Origin: Rhipicephalus microplus
Taxonomy: Eukaryota > Arthropoda > Arachnida > Ixodida > Ixodidae
Length of the DNA: 64,000 nucleotides
Reading direction: 5' to 3'
Assembly (NCBI RefSeq): GCF_043290135.1
Contig: NC_134701.1
Span: forward strand, 6,416,001-6,480,000
The notes under the pieces were generated by a model. It was not told the DNA's origin and did not search any database. It was given only the letters and a program-made list of their open reading frames with translations. The translations under genes were made by a program, and so were the position numbers. This document shows positions 1 through 11,546 of this stretch, piece after piece. Position 1 is the first letter of the stretch. Each line of letters starts with the position of its first letter.

Positions 1-270
1 TATCGGCTGTTAACCGAAAGGTTGGAGGTTCGGGCCCACCTGGTGGTGGTGCGGCGCTTTTTTTTCTTTGGGCTGATAGCTTTGAAGATATGTTCTGATG
101 GTGGTGAGAGTGGAGCACGACTGTCTCCGTGGCGCAATTGGCTAGCGCGATCGGCTGTTAACCGAGAGGTTGGAAGTTGGAGCCCACCCGGTGGTGGTGC
201 GGCGATTTTTTTCCTTTTGGCTGATAGCTCTGAAGAAATGTTCTGACGGTGGTGAGAGTGGAGCACGACT

Positions 271-342
271 GTCTCCATGGCGCAATTGACTATGCGATCG
301 GCTGTCAACTGAAAGGTTGGAGGTTCGAGTCCCGCGGGAGTT
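271..342 (+). pseudogene. tRNA-like unit with GTC (Asp-type) anticodon
   Basis: The loop CTGTCAA places GTC at 304-306. The unit is one base shorter in the D arm (CTATGCGATCGG instead of CTAGCGCGATCGG), and the T stem GGAGG/CCCGC no longer pairs well, although the T loop begins TTCGAG. A sister version has CTGTCAG (near 1038, 5019, 8265 and 13421). It is best read as a decayed lineage. Confidence 0.5.
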
Positions 343-415
343 GTGTATTGCTTTTTTTCTTTGGGCTGATAGCTTTGAAGATGTGTTCTGATGGTGGTAA
401 GAGTGGAGCACGACT

Positions 416-488
416 GTCTCCGTGGCGCAATTGGCTAGCGCTATCGGCTGGTAACCGAAAGGTTGGAGGTTCGGGCCCACCTGGTGGT
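416..488 (+). pseudogene. tRNA-like unit with GGT (Thr-type) anticodon
   Basis: The anticodon loop reads CTGGTAA, so positions 450-452 are GGT instead of GTT. The rest is a standard type 1 unit with T loop TTCGGGC. The same variant recurs in several blocks (for example near 1626, 5607, 8853, 14010, 19319 and 24481), so it is a propagated lineage and not a single error. Asn identity in the rest of the body makes real Thr function unlikely. Confidence 0.5.
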
Positions 489-2773
489 GGTGCGGCGCTT
501 TTTTTCTTTGGGCTGATAGCTTTGAAGATATGTTCTGATGGTGGTGAGAGTGGAGCACGACTGTCTCCGTGGCGCAATTGGCTAGCGCAATCAGCTGTTA
601 ACCGAAAGGTTAGAGGTACGAGCCCACCCGCTGGTGGTGCGGCGCTTTTTTTTCTTTGGGCTGATAGCTCTGAAGAAATGTTCTGACGGTGGTGTGAGTG
701 GAGCACGACTGTCTCCGTGGCGCAATTGGCTAGCGCGATCGGCTGTTATCCGAAAGGTTGGAGGTTCGAGCCCTCCCGGTGGAGGTGCGGCGCTTTTTTT
801 CTTTGGGCTGATAGCTTTGAAGATATGTTCTGATGGTGGTGAGAGTGGAGCGCGACTGTCTCCGTGGCGCAGTTGGCTAGCGCGATCGGCTGTTAACCGA
901 AAGGTTGGAAGTTGGAGCCCACCCGGCGGTGGTGCGGCGATTTTTTTCCTTTTGACTGATAGCTCTGAAGAAATGTTCTGACGGTGGTGAGAGTGGAGCA
1001 CGACTGTCTCCATGGCGCAATTGACTATGCGATCGGCTGTCAGCTGAAAGCTTGGAGGTTCGAGTCCCGCGGGAGTTGTGTATTGCTTTTTTTTCTTTGG
1101 GCTGATAGCTTTGAAGATGTGTTCTGATGGTGGTAAGAGTGGAGCACGACTGTCTCCGTGGCGCAATTGGCTAGCGCTATCGGCTGTTAACCGAAAGGTT
1201 GGAGGTTCGGGCCCACCTGGTGGTGGTGCGGCGCTTTTTTTTCTTTGGGCTGATAGCTTTGAAGATATGTTCTGATGGTGGTGAGAGTGGAGCACGACTG
1301 TCTCCTTGGCGCAATTGGCTAGCGCGTTTGGCTGTTAACCGATAGGTTGGAAGTTGGAGCCCACCCGGTGGTGGTGCGGCGATTTTTTTCCTTTTGGCTG
1401 ATAGCTCTGAAGAAATGTTCTGACGGTGGTGAGAGTGGAGCACGACTGTCTCCATGGCGCAATTGACTATGCGATCGGCTGTCAACTGAAAGGTTGGAGG
1501 TTCGAGTCCCGCGGGAGTGGTGTATTGCTTTTTTTCTTTGGGCTGATAGCTTTGAAGATGTGTTCTGATGGTGGTAAGACTGGAGCACGACTGTCTCCGT
1601 GGCGCAATTGGCTAGCGCTATCGGCTGGTAACCGAAAGGTTGGAGGTTCGGGCCCACCTGGTGGTGGTGCGGCGATTTTTTTCCTTTTGGCTGATAGCTC
1701 TGAAGAAATGTTCTGACGGTGGTGAGAGTGGAGCACGACTGTCTCCGTGGCGCAATTGGCTAGCGCGATCGGCTGTTAACCGAAAGGTTGGAGGTACGAG
1801 CCCACCTGGTGGTGGTGCGGCGCTTTTTTTTCTTTGGGCTGATAGCTTTGAAGATATGTTCTGATGGTGGTGAGAGTGGAGCAGGACTGTCTCCGTGGCG
1901 CAATTGGCTAGCGCGATCGGCTGTTAACCGAAAGGTGGGAGGTACGAGCCCACCCGGTGGTGGTGCGGCGCTTTTTTTCTTTGGGCTGATAGCTCTGAAG
2001 AAATGTTCTGACGGTGGTGAGAGTGGAGCACGACTGTCTCCGTGGCGCATTTGGCCAGCGCGATCGGCTGTTAACCGAAAGGTTGGAGGTACGAGCCCTC
2101 CCGGGAGTGGTGTGTTGCTTTTTTTATTTCGGGCTGAAAGCTATGAAGATATGTTCTGATGCTGGTGAGAGTGGAGCACGACTGTCTCCGTGGCGCAATC
2201 GGCTAGTGCGATCGGCTGTTAACCAAAAGGTTGGAGGTACGAGCCCACGCAGTGGTGGTGCGGCGCTTTTTTTTCTTTGGGCTGATAGCTTTGAAGATAT
2301 GTCCTGATGGTGGTGAGAATGGAGCACGACTGTCTCCGTGGCGCAATTGGCTATTCGATCGGCTGTTAACTGAAAGGTTGGATGTTCGAGCCCTCCCGGG
2401 AGTAGTGTGTTGCTGTTTTTTCTTTGGGCTGATAGCTTTGAAGATATGTTCTGATGGTGGTGAGAGTGGAGCAGGACTGTCTCCGAGGCGCAATCGGCTA
2501 ACGCGATCGGCTGTCAACCGAAAGGCTGGAGGTACGAGCCCTCCCGGGAGTGGTGTGTTGCTTTTATATTTTGGGCTGATAGCTTTGAAGATACGTTCTG
2601 ATGGTAGTGAGAGTGGAGCACGGCTGTCTTCATGGCGCAAGTGGCTAGCGCGATCGGCTGTTAACCGAAAGGTTGGAGGTACGAGCCCTTCCGGGAGTGG
2701 TGCGGCGCTTTTTTTTCTTTGGGCTGATAGCTTTGAAGAAATGTTCTGATGGGAGTGAGAGTTGAGCACGTCG

Positions 2774-2846
2774 GTCTCCGTGGTGCAATTGGCTAGCGCG
2801 GTCGGCTGTTAACCGAAACTTTGGAGGTTCGAGCCCTCCCGGGAGT
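2774..2846 (+). tRNA. type 2 unit with intact B box, tRNA-Asn(GTT)-like
   Basis: This is among the most tRNA-like units by eye. The T arm GGAGG-TTCGAGC-CCTCC pairs perfectly and gives the B box GGTTCGAGCCC. The D stem GTGC/GCGC pairs with one wobble. The anticodon stem GTCGG/CCGAA encloses CTGTTAA with GTT at 2808-2810. The acceptor pairs GTCTCCG with CGGGAGT through three GC pairs, wobbles and one C-A mismatch. The tail CGGGAGTG resembles the CAGGGACG ending of animal tRNA-Asn, including G at the discriminator position. A seven-T run follows at 2857-2863. The flank is slightly different from the other units (GTTGAGCACGTCG). Confidence 0.55.
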
Positions 2847-2856
2847 GGTGTGTTGC

Positions 2857-2863
2857 TTTTTTT
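2857..2863 (+). terminator. Pol III-type T-run terminator (example of type 2)
   Basis: Seven T follow TGTGTTGC, then ATTTTTT. This is the type 2 form of the T-run; it recurs in all type 2 monomers, usually as TTTTTTTATTTTGGG. Confidence 0.55.
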
Positions 2864-3216
2864 ATTTTTTGCTGATAGCTTTGAAAATATGTTTTGATGG
2901 TGGTGAGTGTGGAGCAGGACTGTCTCCGTGACGCAATTGGCTAGCTCGATCAGCTGTTAACCGAAAGGTTAGAGGTACGAGCCCACCCGCTGGTGGTGCG
3001 GCGCTTTTTTTTCTTTGGGCTGATAGCTCTGAAGAAATGTTCTGACGGTGGTGTGAGTGGAGCACGACTGTCTCCGTGGCGCAATTGGCTAGCGCGATCG
3101 GCTGTTATCCGAAAGGTTGGAGGTTCGAGCCCTCCCGGTGGAGGTGCGGCGCTTTTTTTCTTTGGGCTGATAGCTTTGAAGATATGTTCTGATGGTGGTG
3201 AGAGTGGAGCACGACT

Positions 3217-3289
3217 GTCTCCGTGGAGCAATTGGCTAGCGCGATCGACTGTTAACCGAGAGTTTGGAGGTTCGAACCCACCCGGTGGT
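3217..3289 (+). pseudogene. tRNA-Asn-like unit with B box GGTTCGAACCC and damaged A box
   Basis: The B box is canonical (GGTTCGAACCC) and the anticodon is GTT, but the A-box region reads TGGAGCAATTGG, so the D stem GAGC/GCGC has a mismatch, and the anticodon stem ATCGA/CCGAG is broken at the outer and inner ends. The unit is followed by an eight-T run. Copies recur near 11770 and 17365. Confidence 0.45.
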
Positions 3290-3639
3290 GGTGCGGCGAT
3301 TTTTTTTCTTTGGGCTGATAGCCCTGAAAAAATGTTCAGACAGTGGTGAGAGTGGAGCACGGCTGTCTTTATGGCGCAAGTGGCTATGCGATCGGCTGTT
3401 AACTGAAAAGTTGGAGGTTCCAGCCCTCCCGGGAGTGGTTTGTTGCTTTTTTTTGGGCTGATAGCTTAGAAGATATGTTCTGATGGTGGTGAGAGTGGAG
3501 CACGACTGTCTCCATGGCGCAATTTGCTAGCGCGATTGGCTGTTAACCGAAAGGTTTGAGGTACGAGCCCACACGGTGGTGGTCCGGCACTTTTTTTTTA
3601 TTTGGACTGATAGCTCTGAAGGAATGTTCTGACGGTGGT

Positions 3640-6600
3640 GAGAGTGGAGCACGACTGTCTCCGTGGCGCAATTGGCTATGCGAAAGGCTGTTAACCGCAA
3701 GGTTGGAGGTTCGAGCCCTCCAGGGAGTGGTGTGTTGCTTTTTTTTCTTTGGGCTGATAGCTTTGAAGATATGTTCTGATGCTGGTGAGAGTGGAGCACG
3801 ACTGTCTCCGTGGCGCAATCGGCTAGCGCGATCGGCTGTTAACCAAAAGGTTGGAGGTACGAGCCCACGCAGTGGTGGTACGGCGCTTTTTTTTCTTTGG
3901 GCTGATAGCTTTGAAGATATGTCCTGATGGTGGTGAGAATGGAGCACGACTGTCTCCATGGCGCAATTGGCTATTCGATAGGCTGTTAACTTAAAGGTTG
4001 GATGTTCGAGCCCTCCCGGGAGTAGTGTGTTGCTATTTTTTCTTTGGGCTGATAGCTTCGAAGATATGTTCTGATGGTGGTGAGAGTGGAGCACGACTGT
4101 CTCCGTGGCGCAATTGGCTAGCGCGATCGGCTGTTAACCGAAAGGTTGGAGGTACGAGCCCACCCGGTGTGTGGTGCGGCGCTTTTTTTTTCTTTGGGCT
4201 GATAGCTTTGAAGATATGTTCTGATGGTGGTGAGAGTGGAGCACGACTGTCTCCACGGCGCAATTGGCTATTCAATCGGCTGTTCACTGAAAGGTTTGAG
4301 GTTCGAGCCCTTCTGGGAGCGGTGTGTTGCTTTTTTTATTTTGGGCTGATAGCTTTGAAGATATGTAATGATGGTGGTGAGAGTGGAGCACGACTGTCTC
4401 CGTGGCGCAATTGGCTAGCGCGATCGGCTGTTAACCGAAAGGTTGGAGGTACGAGCCCACCCGGTGGTGGTGCGGCGCTTGTTTTTCTTTGGGCTGATAG
4501 CTTTGAAGATATGTTCTGATGGTGGTGAGAGTGGAGCACGACTGTCTCCGTGGCGCAATTGGCTAGCGCGATCAGCTGTTAACCGAAAGGTTAGAGGTAC
4601 GAGCCCACCCGCTGGTGGTGCGGCGCTTTTTTTTCTTTGGGCTGATAGCTCTGAAGAAATGTTCTGACGGTGGTGTGAGTGGAGCACGACTGTCTCCGTG
4701 GCGCAATTGGCTAGCGCGATCGGCTGTTATCCGAAAGGTTGGAGGTTCGAGCCCTCCCGGTGGAGGTGCGGCGCTTTTTTTCTTTGGGCTGATAGCTTTG
4801 AAGATATGTTCTGATGGTGGTGAGAGTGGAGCGCGACTGTCTCCGTGGCGCAGTTGGCTAGCGCGATCGGCTGTTAACCGAAAGGTTGGAAGTTGGAGCC
4901 CACCCGGCGGTGGTGCGGCGATTTTTTTCCTTTTGACTGATAGCTCTGAAGAAATGTTCTGACGGAGGTGAGAGTGGAGCACGACTGTCTCCATGGCGCA
5001 ATTGACTATGCGATCGGCTGTCAGCTGAAAGCTTGGAGGTTCGAGTCCCGCGGGAGTTGTGTATTGCTTTTTTTTCTTTGGGCTGATAGCTTTGAAGATG
5101 TGTTCTGATGGTGGTAAGAGTGGAGCACGACTGTCTCCGTGGCGCAATTGGCTAGCGCTATCGGCTGTTAACCGAAAGGTTGGAGGTTCGGGCCCACCTG
5201 GTGGTGGTGCGGCGCTTTTTTTTCTTTGGGCTGATAGCTTTGAAGATATGTTCTGATGGTGGTGAGAGTGGAGCACGACTGTCTCCTTGGCGCAATTGGC
5301 TAGCGCGTTTGGCTGTTAACCGAGAGGTTGGAAGTTGGAGCCCACCCGGTGGTGGTGCGGCGATTTTTTTCCTTTTGGCTGATAGCTCTGAAGAAATGTT
5401 CTGACGGTGGTGAGAGTGGAGCACGACTGTCTCCATGGCGCAATTGACTATGCGATCGGCTGTCAACTGAAAGGTTGGAGGTTCGAGTCCCGCGGGAGTG
5501 GTGTATTGCTTTTTTTCTTTGGGCTGATAGCTTTGAAGATGTGTTCTGATGGTGGTAAGAGTGGAGCACGACTGTCTCCGTGGCGCAATTGGCTAGCGCT
5601 ATCGGCTGGTAACCGAAAGGTTGGAGGTTCGGGCCCACCTGGTGGTGGTGCGGCGATTTTTTTCCTTTTGGCTGATAGCTCTGAAGAAATGTTCTGACGG
5701 TGGTGAGAGTGGAGCACGACTGTCTCCGTGGCGCAATTGGCTAGCGCGATCGGCTGTTAACCGAAAGGTTGGAGGTACGAGCCCACCTGGTGGTGGTGCG
5801 GCGCTTTTTTTTCTTTGGGCTGATAGCTTTGAAGATATGTTCTGATGGTGGTGAGAGTGGAGCAGGACTGTCTCCGTGGCGCAATTGGCTAGCGCGATCG
5901 GCTGTTAACCGAAAGGTGGGAGGTACGAGCCCACCCGGTGGTGGTGCGGCGCTTTTTTTCTTTGGGCTGATAGCTCTGAAGAAATGTTCTGACGGTGGTG
6001 AGAGTGGAGCACGACTGTCTCCGTGGCGCATTTGGCCAGCGCGATCGGCTGTTAACCGAAAGGTTGGAGGTACGAGCCCTCCCGGGAGTGGTGTGTTGCT
6101 TTTTTTATTTCGGGCTGAAAGCTATGAAGATATGTTCTGATGCCAGTGAGAGTGGAGCACGACTGTCTCCGTGGCGCAATCGGCTAGTGCGATCGGCTGT
6201 TAACCAAAAGGTTGGAGGTACGAGCCCACGCAGTGGTGGTGCGGCGCTTTTTTTTCTTTGGGCTGATAGCTTTGAAGATATGTCCTGATGGTGGTGAGAA
6301 TGGAGCACGACTGTCTCCGTGGCGCAATTGGCTATTCGATCGGCTGTTAACTGAAAGGTTGGATGTTCGACTCTCCCGGGAGTATTGTGTTGCTGTTTTT
6401 TCATTGGGCTGATAGCTTCGAAGATATGTTCTGATGGTGGTGACAGTGGAGCAGGACTGTCTCCGTGGCGCAATTGGCTGCCGCGATCGGCTGTTAACCG
6501 AAAGTTTGGAGGTACGAGCCCACCCGGTGGAGGTGCGGCGCTTTTTTTCTTTGGGCTGATAGCTTTGAAGATATGTACTGATGGTGGTGAGAGTGGAGCA

Positions 6601-6800
6601 CGACTGTCTCCGTGGCGCAATTGGCTAGCGCGATCGGCTGTTAACCGAAAGGTTGGAGGTACGAGCCCACCCGGTGGAGGTGCGGCGCTTTTTTTCTTTG
6701 GACTGATAGCTTTGAAGATATGTTCTGATGGTGGTGAGAGTGGAGCACGACTGTCTCCGTGGCGCAATTGGCTAGCGCGATCGGCTGTTAACCGAAAGGT
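3640..6800 (+). repeat. higher-order repeat A, copy 1 (offset 3246 bp, 22 monomers)
   Basis: Monomer variants in this stretch recur in the same order 3246 bp further on, for example the segments at 4336 and 7582, 4572 and 7818, and 5741 and 8987. The two copies are adjacent, so this is a tandem duplication of a 22-monomer block. Boundaries are approximate. Confidence 0.8.
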
Positions 6801-6885
6801 TGGAGGTACGAGCCCACCCGGTGTGTGGTGCGGCGCTTTTTTTTTCTTTGGGCTGATAGCTTTGAAGATATGTTCTGATGGTGGT

Positions 6886-9800
6886 GAGAGTGGAGCACGA
6901 CTGTCTCCGTGGCGCAATTGGCTATGCGAAAGGCTGTTAACCGCAAGGTTGGAGGTTCGAGCCCTCCAGGGAGTGGTGTGTTGCTTTTTTTTCTTTGGGC
7001 TGATAGCTTTGAAGATATGTTCTGATGCTGGTGAGAGTGGAGCACGACTGTCTCCGTGGCGCAATCGGCTAGCGCGATCGGCTGTTAACCAAAAGGTTGG
7101 AGGTACGAGCCCACGCAGTGGTGGTACGGCGCTTTTTTTTCTTTGGGCTGATAGCTTTGAAGATATGTCCTGATGGTGGTGAGAATGGAGCACGACTGTC
7201 TCCATGGCGCAATTGGCTATTCGATAGGCTGTTAACTTAAAGGTTGGATGTTCGAGCCCTCCCGGGAGTAGTGTGTTGCTATTTTTTCTTTGGGCTGATA
7301 GCTTCGAAGATATGTTCTGATGGTGGTGAGAGTGGAGCACGACTGTCTCCGTGGCGCAATTGGCTAGCGCGATCGGCTGTTAACCGAAAGGTTGGAGGTA
7401 CGAGCCCACCCGGTGTGTGGTGCGGCGCTTTTTTTTTCTTTGGGCTGATAGCTTTGAAGATATGTTCTGATGGTGGTGAGAGTGGAGCACGACTGTCTCC
7501 ACGGCGCAATTGGCTATTCAATCGGCTGTTCACTGAAAGGTTTGAGGTTCGAGCCCTTCTGGGAGCGGTGTGTTGCTTTTTTTATTTTGGGCTGATAGCT
7601 TTGAAGATATGTAATGATGGTGGTGAGAGTGGAGCACGACTGTCTCCGTGGCGCAATTGGCTAGCGCGATCGGCTGTTAACCGAAAGGTTGGAGGTACGA
7701 GCCCACCCGGTGGTGGTGCGGCGCTTGTTTTTCTTTGGGCTGATAGCTTTGAAGATATGTTCTGATGGTGGTGAGAGTGGAGCACGACTGTCTCCGTGGC
7801 GCAATTGGCTAGCGCGATCAGCTGTTAACCGAAAGGTTAGAGGTACGAGCCCACCCGCTGGTGGTGCGGCGCTTTTTTTTCTTTGGGCTGATAGCTCTGA
7901 AGAAATGTTCTGACGGTGGTGTGAGTGGAGCACGACTGTCTCCGTGGCGCAATTGGCTAGCGCGATCGGCTGTTATCCGAAAGGTTGGAGGTTCGAGCCC
8001 TCCCGGTGGAGGTGCGGCGCTTTTTTTCTTTGGGCTGATAGCTTTGAAGATATGTTCTGATGGTGGTGAGAGTGGAGCGCGACTGTCTCCGTGGCGCAGT
8101 TGGCTAGCGCGATCGGCTGTTAACCGAAAGGTTGGAAGTTGGAGCCCACCCGGCGGTGGTGCGGCGATTTTTTTCCTTTTGACTGATAGCTCTGAAGAAA
8201 TGTTCTGACGGAGGTGAGAGTGGAGCACGACTGTCTCCATGGCGCAATTGACTATGCGATCGGCTGTCAGCTGAAAGCTTGGAGGTTCGAGTCCCGCGGG
8301 AGTTGTGTATTGCTTTTTTTTCTTTGGGCTGATAGCTTTGAAGATGTGTTCTGATGGTGGTAAGAGTGGAGCACGACTGTCTCCGTGGCGCAATTGGCTA
8401 GCGCTATCGGCTGTTAACCGAAAGGTTGGAGGTTCGGGCCCACCTGGTGGTGGTGCGGCGCTTTTTTTTCTTTGGGCTGATAGCTTTGAAGATATGTTCT
8501 GATGGTGGTGAGAGTGGAGCACGACTGTCTCCTTGGCGCAATTGGCTAGCGCGTTTGGCTGTTAACCGAGAGGTTGGAAGTTGGAGCCCACCCGGTGGTG
8601 GTGCGGCGATTTTTTTCCTTTTGGCTGATAGCTCTGAAGAAATGTTCTGACGGTGGTGAGAGTGGAGCACGACTGTCTCCATGGCGCAATTGACTATGCG
8701 ATCAGCTGTCAACTGAAAGGTTGGAGGTTCGAGTCCCGCGGGAGTGGTGTATTGCTTTTTTTCTTTGGGCTGATAGCTTTGAAGATGTGTTCTGATGGTG
8801 GTAAGAGTGGAGCACGACTGTCTCCGTGGCGCAATTGGCTAGCGCTATCGGCTGGTAACCGAAAGGTTGGAGGTTCGGGCCCACCTGGTGGTGGTGCGGC
8901 GATTTTTTTCCTTTTGGCTGATAGCTCTGAAGAAATGTTCTGACGGTGGTGAGAGTGGAGCACGACTGTCTCCGTGGCGCAATTGGCTAGCGCGATCGGC
9001 TGTTAACCGAAAGGTTGGAGGTACGAGCCCACCTGGTGGTGGTGCGGCGCTTTTTTTTCTTTGGGCTGATAGCTTTGAAGATATGTTCTGATGGTGGTGA
9101 GAGTGGAGCAGGACTGTCTCCGTGGCGCAATTGGCTAGCGCGATCGGCTGTTAACCGAAAGGTGGGAGGTACGAGCCCACCCGGTGGTGGTGCGGCGCTT
9201 TTTTTCTTTGGGCTGATAGCTCTGAAGAAATGTTCTGACGGTGGTGAGAGTGGAGCACGACTGTCTCCGTGGCGCATTTGGCCAGCGCGATCGGCTGTTA
9301 ACCGAAAGGTTGGAGGTACGAGCCCTCCCGGGAGTGGTGTGTTGCTTTTTTTATTTCGGGCTGAAAGCTATGAAGATATGTTCTGATGCCGGTGAGAGTG
9401 GAGCACGACTGTCTCCGTGGCGCAATCGGCTAGTGCGATCGGCTGTTAACCAAAAGGTTGGAGGTACGAGCCCACGCAGTGGTGGTGCGGCGCTTTTTTT
9501 TCTTTGGGCTGATAGCTTTGAAGATATGTCCTGATGGTGGTGAGAATGGAGCACGACTGTCTCCGTGGCGCAATTGGCTATTCGATCGGCTGTTAACTGA
9601 AAGGTTGGATGTTCGACTCTCCCGGGAGTAGTGTGTTGCTGTTTTTTCATTGGGCTGATAGCTTCGAAGATATGTTCTGATGGTGGTGACAGTGGAGCAG
9701 GACTGTCTCCGTGGCGCAATTGGCTGCCGCGATCGGCTGTTAACCGAAAGTTTGGAGGTACGAGCCCACCCGGTGGAGGTGCGGCGCTTTTTTTCTTTGG

Positions 9801-10046
9801 GCTGATAGCTTTGAAGATATGTTCTGATGGTGGTGAGAGTGGAGCACGACTGTCTCCGTGGCGCAATTGGCTAGCGCGATCGGCTGTTAACCGAAAGGTT
9901 GGAGGTACGAGCCCACCCGGTGGAGGTGCGGCGCTTTTTTTCTTTGGACTGATAGCTTTGAAGATATGTTCTGATGGTGGTGAGAGTGGAGCACGACTGT
10001 CTCCGTGGCGCAATTGGCTAGCGCGATCGGCTGTTAACCGAGAGGT
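6886..10046 (+). repeat. higher-order repeat A, copy 2
   Basis: Second copy of the 22-monomer block, with only scattered differences from copy 1 (for example the monomer near 6560 has TGTACTGATGG where 9806 has TGTTCTGATGG). The match ends near 10046, where the next unit has GAGAGGTTGGAGGTTCGAG. Confidence 0.8.
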
Positions 10047-10071
10047 TGGAGGTTCGAGCCCACCCGGTGGT
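9999..10071 (+). tRNA. type 1 unit with canonical TTCGA T loop
   Basis: The acceptor, D stem and anticodon loop (GTT at 10033-10035) match the type 1 consensus, but the T loop is TTCGAGC, giving the B box GGTTCGAGCCC. The anticodon stem ends CCGAG, so position 27-43 is A-G. The tail reads TAGTGCGGCGA followed by seven T at 10082-10088. This lineage recurs at the 5.3-5.5 kb offsets. Confidence 0.5.
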
Positions 10072-10585
10072 AGTGCGGCGATTTTTTTCCTTAGGGCTGA
10101 TAGCTCTGAAGAAATGTTCTGACGGTGGTGAGAGTGGAGCATGACTGTCTCCATGGTGCAATTGGCTGTGCTATCGGCTGTTAACTGAAACGTTAGAGGT
10201 TCGAGCCCTCGCGAGAGTGGTGTGTTGCTTTTTTGGGGGGCTGATAGCTTTGAAGATATGTTCTGATGGTGGTGAGAGTGGAGCAGGACTGTCTCCTTGG
10301 CGCAATTGGCTAGCGCGATCGGCTGTTAACCGAAAGGTTTGAGGTTCAGGCCCACCCGGTGCTGGTGCGGCGCTTTCTTTTCTTTGGGCTGATAGCTTTG
10401 AAGATGTGTTCTGATGGTGGTAAGAGTGGAGCACGACTGTCTCCGTGGCGAAATTGGCTAGCGCTATCGGCTGTTAACCGAAAGGTTGGAGGTTCGGGCC
10501 CACCTGGTGGTGGTGCGGCGCTTTTTTTCTTTGGGCTGATAGCTTTGAAGATATGTTCTGATGGTGGTGAGAGTGGAGCACGACT

Positions 10586-10658
10586 GTCTCCGTGGCGCAA
10601 TTGGCTAGCGCGATCGGCTGTTAACCGAAAGGTTGGAGGTACGAGCCCACCCGGTGGT
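10586..10658 (+). tRNA. type 1 consensus unit, tRNA-Asn(GTT)-like
   Basis: This unit represents the commonest form. Folding by hand: D stem GCGC/GCGC pairs fully. The anticodon stem ATCGG/CCGAA pairs except for the outermost A27-A43, and the loop CTGTTAA places GTT at 10620-10622. The T stem GGAGG/CCACC has one A-A mismatch. The acceptor GTCTCCG against CGGTGGT gives three GC pairs, a U-U mismatch, one GC and two GU pairs. The T loop is TACGAGC, so the invariant T55 is A, which weakens the B box. An eight-T run follows at 10669-10676. It is recognisably tRNA-Asn, but whether it yields a mature tRNA is doubtful; it may be a pseudogene. Confidence 0.55.
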
Positions 10659-10668
10659 GGTGCGGCGC

Positions 10669-10676
10669 TTTTTTTT
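10669..10676 (+). terminator. Pol III-type T-run terminator (example of type 1)
   Basis: Eight T follow the tRNA-like body by 10 nt. An equivalent run of 6-9 T is present at the same place in nearly every monomer, so each could end a separate short Pol III transcript. Four or more T suffice for Pol III termination in animals. Confidence 0.6.
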
Positions 10677-11473
10677 CTTTGGGCTGATAGCTTTGAAGAT
10701 ATGTTCTGATGGTGGTGAGAGTGGAGCACGACTATCTCCGTGGCGCAATTGGCTAGCGCGATCGGCTGTTAACCGAAAGGTTGGAGGTACGAGCCCACCC
10801 GGTGGTGGTGCGGCGCTTTTTTTTCTTTGGGCTGATAGCTTTGAAGATATGTTCTGATGGTGGTGAGAGTGGAGCACGACTGTCTCCGTGGCGCAATTGG
10901 CTAGCGCGATCGGCTGTTAACCGAAAGGTTGGAGGTACGAGCCCACCTGGTGGTGGTGCGGCGCTTTTTTTTTCTTTCGGCTGATAGCTTTGAAGATATG
11001 TTCTGATGGTGTTGAGAGTGGAGCAGGACTGTCTCCGTGGCGCAATGGGCTAGCGCGATCGGCTGTTAAACGAAAGGTTGGAGGTACGAGCCCACCCGGT
11101 GGTGGTGCGGCGCTTGTTTTTCTTTGGGCTGATAGCTTTGAAGATATGTTCTGATGGTGGTGAGAGTGGAGCACGACTGTCTCCGTGGCGCAATTGGCTA
11201 ACGCGATCGGCTGTTCACCGAAAGGTTGGAGGTACGAGCCCTCCCGGGAGTGGTGTGTTGCTTTTTTTATTTTGGGCTGATAGCTTTGAAGATATGTTCT
11301 GAGGTGGTGAGAGTGGAGCACGACTGTCTCCGTGGCGCAATTGGCTAGCGCGATCGGCTGTTAACCGAAAGGTTGGAGGTACGAGCCCTTCCGGAAGTGG
11401 TGCGGCGCTTTTTTTTCTTTGGGCTGATAGCTTTGAAGAAATGTTCTGATGGGAGTGAGAGTTGAGCACGTCG

Positions 11474-11546
11474 GTCTCCGTGGTGCAATTGGCTAGCGCG
11501 GTCGGCTGTTAACCGAAAGTTTGGAGGTTCGAGCCCTCCCGGGAGT
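11474..11546 (+). tRNA. type 2 unit with intact B box, paralogue of the 2774 unit
   Basis: This has the same distinctive upstream flank (GTTGAGCACGTCG) and the same T arm GGAGG-TTCGAGC-CCTCC as the unit at 2774. It differs in the variable loop (AGTTT instead of ACTTT). GTT is at 11508-11510. It recurs because its higher-order block was duplicated. Confidence 0.5.

Noticed and set aside
6105..7340. Long open frame of 411 codons on the minus strand in the array (and similar ones, for example 28609-29418 on the plus strand)
   Set aside because: The repeat has few stop codons and its period is not a multiple of three, so open frames cycle through the same peptides in shifted frames. They mostly lack ATG starts and resemble no protein family.
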